Both the position numbers and the translations under genes were made by a program. From Chrysochromulina tobinii (Eukaryota > Haptophyta > Prymnesiales > Chrysochromulinaceae), in assembly GCA_001275005.1 (NCBI GenBank), contig JWZX01001230.1, positions 1-10,000 on the forward strand: a DNA stretch of 10,000 nt, read 5' to 3'. A model generated the notes under the pieces. It was not told the origin of the DNA. It worked only from the letters and a program-made list of their open reading frames with translations, and did not search any database. How positions within the stretch are numbered: the stretch's first letter is position 1; every line of letters begins with the position of its first letter. Positions 6,662 through 10,000 of this stretch are shown here, piece by piece.

Positions 6662-7928
6662 TGCGTCGCTCCTCCCTCCTCGTAGCGCTGCTGCCACTGG
6701 CGGCGGACGCCTTCCTCGCGACCGCGCCGCTCAGGCGATCGCTCACGGTTCAGCACAAAGTCGGCACTCCGCCGGTCGTGTCGCTGAGCTCTCCTCGCAC
6801 CACGACTTTGACTATGGGCGTTGCTCAGTTTGTCGCGGCGCCACTCGCATTAGCCAATCGCGGCATGCTCGGTATGCGCGCGTCACTATCTGCCCAGATA
6901 GCTGCATGTGTCGGAGCTGCGGCTATCGTCGGCATCTCACTCATTCGACTCGCGCTGCCTCCACTGCTCGTTGCGCAGGAGCCGTCTGCGCCGTGGTTGC
7001 CCTGGCCTTTGCGTGGCTCGCGCGCGTGCTCAACACGCCCTCACGCGTGTACGACAAGGAGGCGAACTCGGTCGGCCGAGAGTACGACGCTTGGACCTCC
7101 GAGGGCATCCTCGAGTATTATTGGGGCGAGCACATTCACCTGGGCTACTACGGCGAGAAGGAGCGCAAGGGTCCGTTTTACGGCGGCAAGGACTTTATCG
7201 AGGCCAAGTACGACTTCATCGACAAGATGCTCGAGTTCTCGCAGGCGCAGGCGCCCCTGAAGGTGCTCGACGTGGGCTGCGGAATCGGCGGCACCAGCCG
7301 GTACATTGCCAAAAAGTTTCCGAAGGCGACGGTCACCGGCATCACCATCTCGCCTGAGCAGCAACGGCGCGCGACGGCGCTGGCCGCAGAGCGGGGCGTG
7401 AGCAACGCGAAGTTCGAGGTGTGCGACGCGCTGGACATGACGTACGAGGACAACACCTTCGACCTCGTCTGGGCGTGTGAGTCCGGCGAGCACATGCCCG
7501 ATAAGGTCAAGTACGTAGAGGAGATGGCCCGCGTGCTCAAGCCTGGCGGTCGAATCGTCATCGCCACGTGGTGCCAGCGCGAGGAGGGCGATAAGCCGTT
7601 CACGCCCAAGGAGCGCGATACGCTCGACTACCTGTACGGCGAGTGGACACATCCGTACTTCATCTCGATCGAGGAGTACGGGCGCATCATGCAACGCACC
7701 GGCAAGCTGCAGAAGATCGTGACGGCCGACTGGGCCACTGAGACGATCCCGGCATGGCGTCACTCGGTCTGGGTCGGGGTGTGGGACCCGTGGCCGGTCA
7801 TTCGTCGGCCGAAGCTGTGGTGGAAGGTCATCCGCGACGCGTGGTGCCTCGAGATCATGCACCGCGCCTTCACCAACGGCCTGATGCAGTACGGCATGAT
7901 GACTGCCACCAAGCCGGCCACCAATTGA
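6661..7928 (+). CDS. Plastid-targeted gamma-tocopherol methyltransferase-like enzyme, two exons
   Basis: Model: exons 6661-6871 and 6979-7928, 386 residues. The catalytic part is a SAM-dependent class I methyltransferase of the tocopherol methyltransferase (VTE4) type. It has motif I VLDVGCGIGGTSRYIAKKF (166-184), then ITISPEQ (192-198), FDLVWACESGEHMPDK (231-246), VLKPGGRIVIATWCQR (256-271), and before motif I the conserved EYDAWTSEGILEYYWGEHIH (105-124). VTE4 methylates gamma- to alpha-tocopherol in plastids; a related quinol or other plastid substrate is possible. The N-terminus MRRSSLLVALLPLAADAF is a signal peptide whose likely cleavage leaves Phe18 first, followed by a basic, Ser/Thr-rich transit region: the bipartite signal of complex red plastids. 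A hydrophobic segment (about 71-86) spans the splice junction and could anchor the enzyme in a membrane. The start at 6661 is chosen because it puts the signal peptide at the N-terminus. PLGG1 is its divergent neighbour. Confidence 0.88.
6872..6978 (+). other. Spliceosomal intron in the methyltransferase gene (107 nt)
   Basis: The targeting sequence is in one frame and the catalytic domain in another. Removing 6872-6978 (GTATGC ... TTGCGCAG) joins them as codon G|GA, giving MLGAVCAVVALAF in frame. The 3' end has a pyrimidine-rich stretch and CTCAC/CTCAT branch-like motifs. A phase-compatible GT at 6908 would create TGA at the junction, so it is excluded. Confidence 0.85.
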
Positions 7929-8472
7929 GGCGCCGCGCATCGGCCGGGCGAGCTCTCGGTGATCCTACGGTGATCCCAGTTGCGCGAAGTGTTGCCGGAG
8001 TGCGCACAGCGAAGCGGACGCGTGTGCGACGCGCAGCGTGTCGAGACGCCGCCATCCGCCATGGCGCCGCGGTCCGCGGACCGGATTCAAGACCTGACGG
8101 GTCACGCCGCGAGGCGCGACGGTGCCGGCCGCCGCGGCCCGTGCCCCGCGGCCGCGTCGGGGGGACCTCCGGATCGAGGGAACCACGCGCCGTAATGTAC
8201 GTTGTTTCTCCACCCGGGTTGTTAATCACTTGTTCTCCGCCACGTGCCATGTGAGATGTGTGCCGCAACACCGGGCTCGAGCATGCGGGCTTTTTTAATG
8301 ATTCCTAATTCACACGTACGTAAGGGGACGCTCCGAGTGTGTAGGCATCCCATAGTTATCATATGAACGACAGTTCACACATGCGCTCGCAGACGAAGGG
8401 GTGACCCCGCCGGCACGCACGGATACCAAGCTAGATCTGGTACTGTGCTTGCAGGCAGGCCGCCAGGTAATT
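7929..8472. other. Convergent intergenic region (3' ends of methyltransferase and S21 genes)
   Basis: No gene, tRNA or other RNA recognised. The left half is very GC-rich, with a perfect 12-base palindrome GGTCCGCGGACC (8071-8082) and a potential hairpin with 7-bp arms (GCCGCGG 8131-8137, CCGCGGC 8146-8152). The right half (from about 8190) is less GC-rich and probably contains 3' UTR of one or both genes. I saw no AATAAA. Confidence 0.5.
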
Positions 8473-9168
8473 TTAGATCTTGGAGCCGGCGTCATCGTAG
8501 CACTTCGTCCACAAGCGGTCCAAGGCGCCGTCCGCCTCGCCCATGGAGCGGATGAAGCCGCACAGCGCCATCGTGGTGAACTCACCGGTGTACACGCCAT
8601 CAGCGTTGACGTGGCCAATGTTGATCTGAATGCTGGCCTTGTCCTTGGCCTCGATCAGGCGGTTGGTCGCAGAGCTGCGAGCACGAGGGGCAAGCACGCA
8701 GGCGATTAGGCAAAGGGCTGCCATGGCGGGCGACGCATTGCAGCGCGGCCTGCCGATGGCTGCTCCCGTGCGCGCGGGGGACGGGTCAGATCCCGTCCAG
8801 TGAGCTCTCACGCCTGGATCGAGGGAGACCGCTCAGGCATCCCGTGACTGATCCATCTCGCTCCTCAGTTAGTGCGCAGAGAGGCAGCCTCTCAGGCAAG
8901 GTCTCTGCCGAGTGCCGCTCACAGCCCGCAGACCACAGCCGGCCGCCCCAGTCGTGCGCCAGAGGCTGGCTGCTCACCACTTGCGCGGGATGTACAAATC
9001 GATGTTGACACCCTCCGAGTTGTGCGTGCCCGCAGGCATGTTAGGGTTGACGGCACCGTGGTTGGGCATGGCTCCGAGCGGCGGCGACGTGTGGTTCTTG
9101 CTTTCACAGCGAAAGGTCAACTTCCTGACCCTTGAACCACCTATGAAAACATTCACTTCGTCCTCCAT
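8473..9168 (-). CDS. RPS21: 40S ribosomal protein S21 (eS21), three exons
   Basis: Model on the minus strand: exon 1 9168-9157, exon 2 9012-8978, exon 3 8674-8473. The product is 82 residues, the normal length of eS21. Spliced, the N-terminus reads [20 protein letters not shown], matching the eukaryotic pattern of a short acidic start followed by LYIPRKCSATNR. Exon 3 continues with [40 protein letters not shown] and ADGALDRLW, all typical of eS21. The Cys codon TG|C is split by intron 2. eS21 is a component of the small cytosolic ribosomal subunit. The second and third exons are very secure. The 4-codon first exon is less certain: intron 1 has no in-frame stop, so initiation at an internal ATG (9080 or 9040) or intron retention would give a longer N-terminus. 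Confidence 0.93.
8675..8977 (-). other. Intron 2 of RPS21 (303 nt)
   Basis: Minus-strand boundaries are AAGTG|GTGAGC at 8978/8977 and TCGCAG|CTCTGC at 8675/8674. Removal restores RKC-SATNR exactly. If retained, translation stops at once, because the donor itself reads TGG TGA. Confidence 0.93.
9013..9156 (-). other. Intron 1 of RPS21 (144 nt, no in-frame stop)
   Basis: The donor is GAA|GTGAAT (9157/9156) and the acceptor CGGAG|GGTGTC (9013/9012). CCTAAC, a good branch-point match, lies about 28 bases before the acceptor with no other AG between. The length is a multiple of three and has no in-frame stop, so retention would add 48 residues. Support is the N-terminal match to eS21 and the resulting 82-residue length. 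The acceptor lacks a pyrimidine tract. Confidence 0.7.
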
Positions 9169-9300
9169 TCTAACAGTTTTCAGTTGTACCGCTCAACGAC
9201 AAGGTGCTCGCATTTTTCAACATGGATTCGCTTCGCGCGAGCGGGGTAGTCAAGCGCCCCGGCTTCGCCACTTCATGAAGCAGAGAGCGAGATCGAATTC
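9169..9300. promoter_or_regulatory. Divergent intergenic region between RPS21 and the transporter
   Basis: Only 132 bp separate the two start codons, so promoters and 5' UTRs of both genes are compressed here. The right end is occupied by the first copy of a 26-bp tandem duplication and its small upstream ORF. No TATA box was recognised. Confidence 0.5.
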
Positions 9301-9323
9301 ATGAAGGAGAGAGCGAGAGCGAA
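9272..9323 (+). repeat. 26-bp tandem duplication spanning the transporter start codon
   Basis: The units 9272-9297 and 9298-9323 match at 24 of 26 bases (both start TTCATGAAG; differences at the 10th and 22nd base). Each contains an ATG: 9275 in the first, 9301 in the second. Because 26 is not a multiple of three, the upstream ATG is out of frame with the transporter. Confidence 0.95.
9275..9304 (+). CDS. Possible 9-codon upstream ORF overlapping the transporter start
   Basis: ATG at 9275 opens MKQRARSNS and stops at TGA 9302-9304, overlapping the main ATG as ATGA. The peptide resembles the transporter's own start (MKERARAN) because both come from the tandem duplication. Whether it lies in the mRNA is unknown; if so it would compete with the main start. 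Confidence 0.3.
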   Translation: MKQRARSNS

Positions 9324-10000
9324 TCCTACGCTGGGCGCGGCGCTCAATCTAGCCAGTGCCTTCCTCTTCTCTATAGCCAGCCTCTTCGCCAAGGAGGTAA
9401 TGATGGTGGGCATCACCGAGGGCACGCTCATCTTTGCAAGAGGCATTCTTACGTGGACACTAAACGGGCTCATTGCAAAGGCGCAGGGCGACCAATTCGT
9501 GCCAGTCATGTTCTTCCGGACCAGCAGCAGGCTGCGCTTGATTTTGGTTGCAAATGGCACCCTCAATTTTGTGTGTCTTCTCTCGTTTATGGTTGCAATG
9601 AATAGCTACGTGGACTTTGCAGACACATTTGGCATCCTCACCGGCGTCTACGCACTTTCGACGATGGCGTTCTCGAGGATGCTGGACAAATCTGAGCACG
9701 TTTCACTCGCCGAGCTCGTCGGCGCAGCCATCACCGTCGGTGGCGTCATCATCATTTCACAGCCTTCATGGCTCTTTGCCGCACGCAAGGGTGCCAGGCC
9801 TATCCACCCATTCGGCGTGTTCCTATGCGTGCTAGGCGGCGTCTTTGTCGGAGCCTATACTGTTGTGTGCCGCTACCTCGCCATGAACAACGTGTCGGGC
9901 GCGATGGTCAACTCGGCGGCCATGTGGGTCCTTTCTGTCCTCTCCCCCCTCACGCTCGCTGTGTGTGCCGTCTGCCTCGAGCAGACTCCGCACTGGGCGC
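9301..10000 (+). CDS. EamA/DMT-superfamily (SLC35G-like) membrane transporter, partial
   Basis: I read this frame from the DNA: ATG at 9301, then 233 codons to the right edge with no stop. An in-frame TAG at 9247 precedes it with no ATG between. The visible part has a short basic N-terminus (MKERARANPT) and hydrophobic segments typical of EamA repeats: LGAALNLASAFLFSIASLFA (11-30), an ITEGTLIFARGIL segment, LRLILVANGTLNFVCLLSF, FGILTGVYALSTMAF, ELVGAAITVGGVIIISQPSW, then FGVFLCVLGGVFVGAYTVV and a further helix, AAMWVLSVLSPLTLAVCAVC. The order helix, FAR motif, paired helices and G-G-V-x-x-x-x-QPxWLF before the second repeat is like SLC35G members. The substrate cannot be told. The protein should be about 300-400 residues, so one quarter or more is missing. 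There is no obvious targeting peptide. Confidence 0.85.
   Translation, partial: MKERARANPTLGAALNLASAFLFSIASLFAKEVMMVGITEGTLIFARGILTWTLNGLIAKAQGDQFVPVMFFRTSSRLRLILVANGTLNFVCLLSFMVAMNSYVDFADTFGILTGVYALSTMAFSRMLDKSEHVSLAELVGAAITVGGVIIISQPSWLFAARKGARPIHPFGVFLCVLGGVFVGAYTVVCRYLAMNNVSGAMVNSAAMWVLSVLSPLTLAVCAVCLEQTPHWA

Noticed and set aside
6906-6978. Start of the methyltransferase at ATG 6906
   Set aside because: This ATG lies inside the inferred intron, and the resulting N-terminus (MCRSCGYRRHLTHS) has no targeting character, while the spliced model gives a good bipartite signal.
7041-7940. Minus-strand 299-residue frame opposite the methyltransferase
   Set aside because: It is antisense to a well-conserved coding exon and has no recognisable motifs.
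7929-8472. tRNA or small structured RNA in the GC-rich 3' spacer
   Set aside because: Hairpins exist, but no T-loop-like GTTCGANNC motif or cloverleaf could be found; short palindromes are common at this GC content.
8675-8811. S21 starting at minus-strand ATG 8811
   Set aside because: The residues before SATNR come from intron 2. The family requires LYIPRKC immediately before SATNR, which is supplied by the upstream exon.

Overview
The window looks like nuclear DNA of a GC-rich, plastid-bearing microalga, most likely a haptophyte or another alga with a secondary red plastid. Several things point there. Two genes carry GT-AG introns, and one encodes the cytosolic ribosomal protein S21. A plant-type LrgA-LrgB (PLGG1) glycolate/glycerate transporter is present. 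A tocopherol-methyltransferase-like enzyme starts with an ER signal peptide ending in an ADA-F motif, the bipartite import signal used by complex red plastids. Genes are compact, with few introns and short spacers. The exact lineage is inferred from these traits; no sequence comparison was run.

Layout from left to right: (1) a minus-strand, polyglutamine, TPR-like protein gene that starts at 1739 and runs off the left edge with no stop in 579 codons; (2) a plus-strand coiled-coil plus EF-hand protein, 1912-4101, divergent from gene 1 across a 172-bp spacer; (3) PLGG1 on the minus strand, 4540-6129, convergent with gene 2; (4) a plus-strand two-exon methyltransferase, 6661-7928, divergent from PLGG1 across a repeat-rich 531-bp spacer; (5) a three-exon ribosomal protein S21 gene on the minus strand, 8473-9168, convergent with gene 4; (6) a plus-strand EamA/SLC35G-like transporter starting at 9301 and cut by the right edge.

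Three gene structures had to be rebuilt by reading the DNA. The methyltransferase is complete only after removing a 107-nt intron, which joins its targeting peptide to the catalytic domain in frame. S21 needs two introns removed to give an 82-residue protein of normal family length. The two edge genes have no stop inside the window and are easily missed.

The genes do not form an operon-like pathway. PLGG1 and the methyltransferase share a divergent promoter region and both suit photosynthetic metabolism (photorespiratory glycolate and plastid antioxidant or quinone synthesis), but a functional link is only a guess. No mobile element, CRISPR array, rRNA or tRNA was seen. The most unusual signals are a CTTGA pentamer repeat in the same orientation and at a similar distance upstream of two start codons, short upstream ORFs whose stops overlap the main ATG in two genes, a mitochondrial-looking presequence on PLGG1, and a tandem duplication across the transporter start codon.
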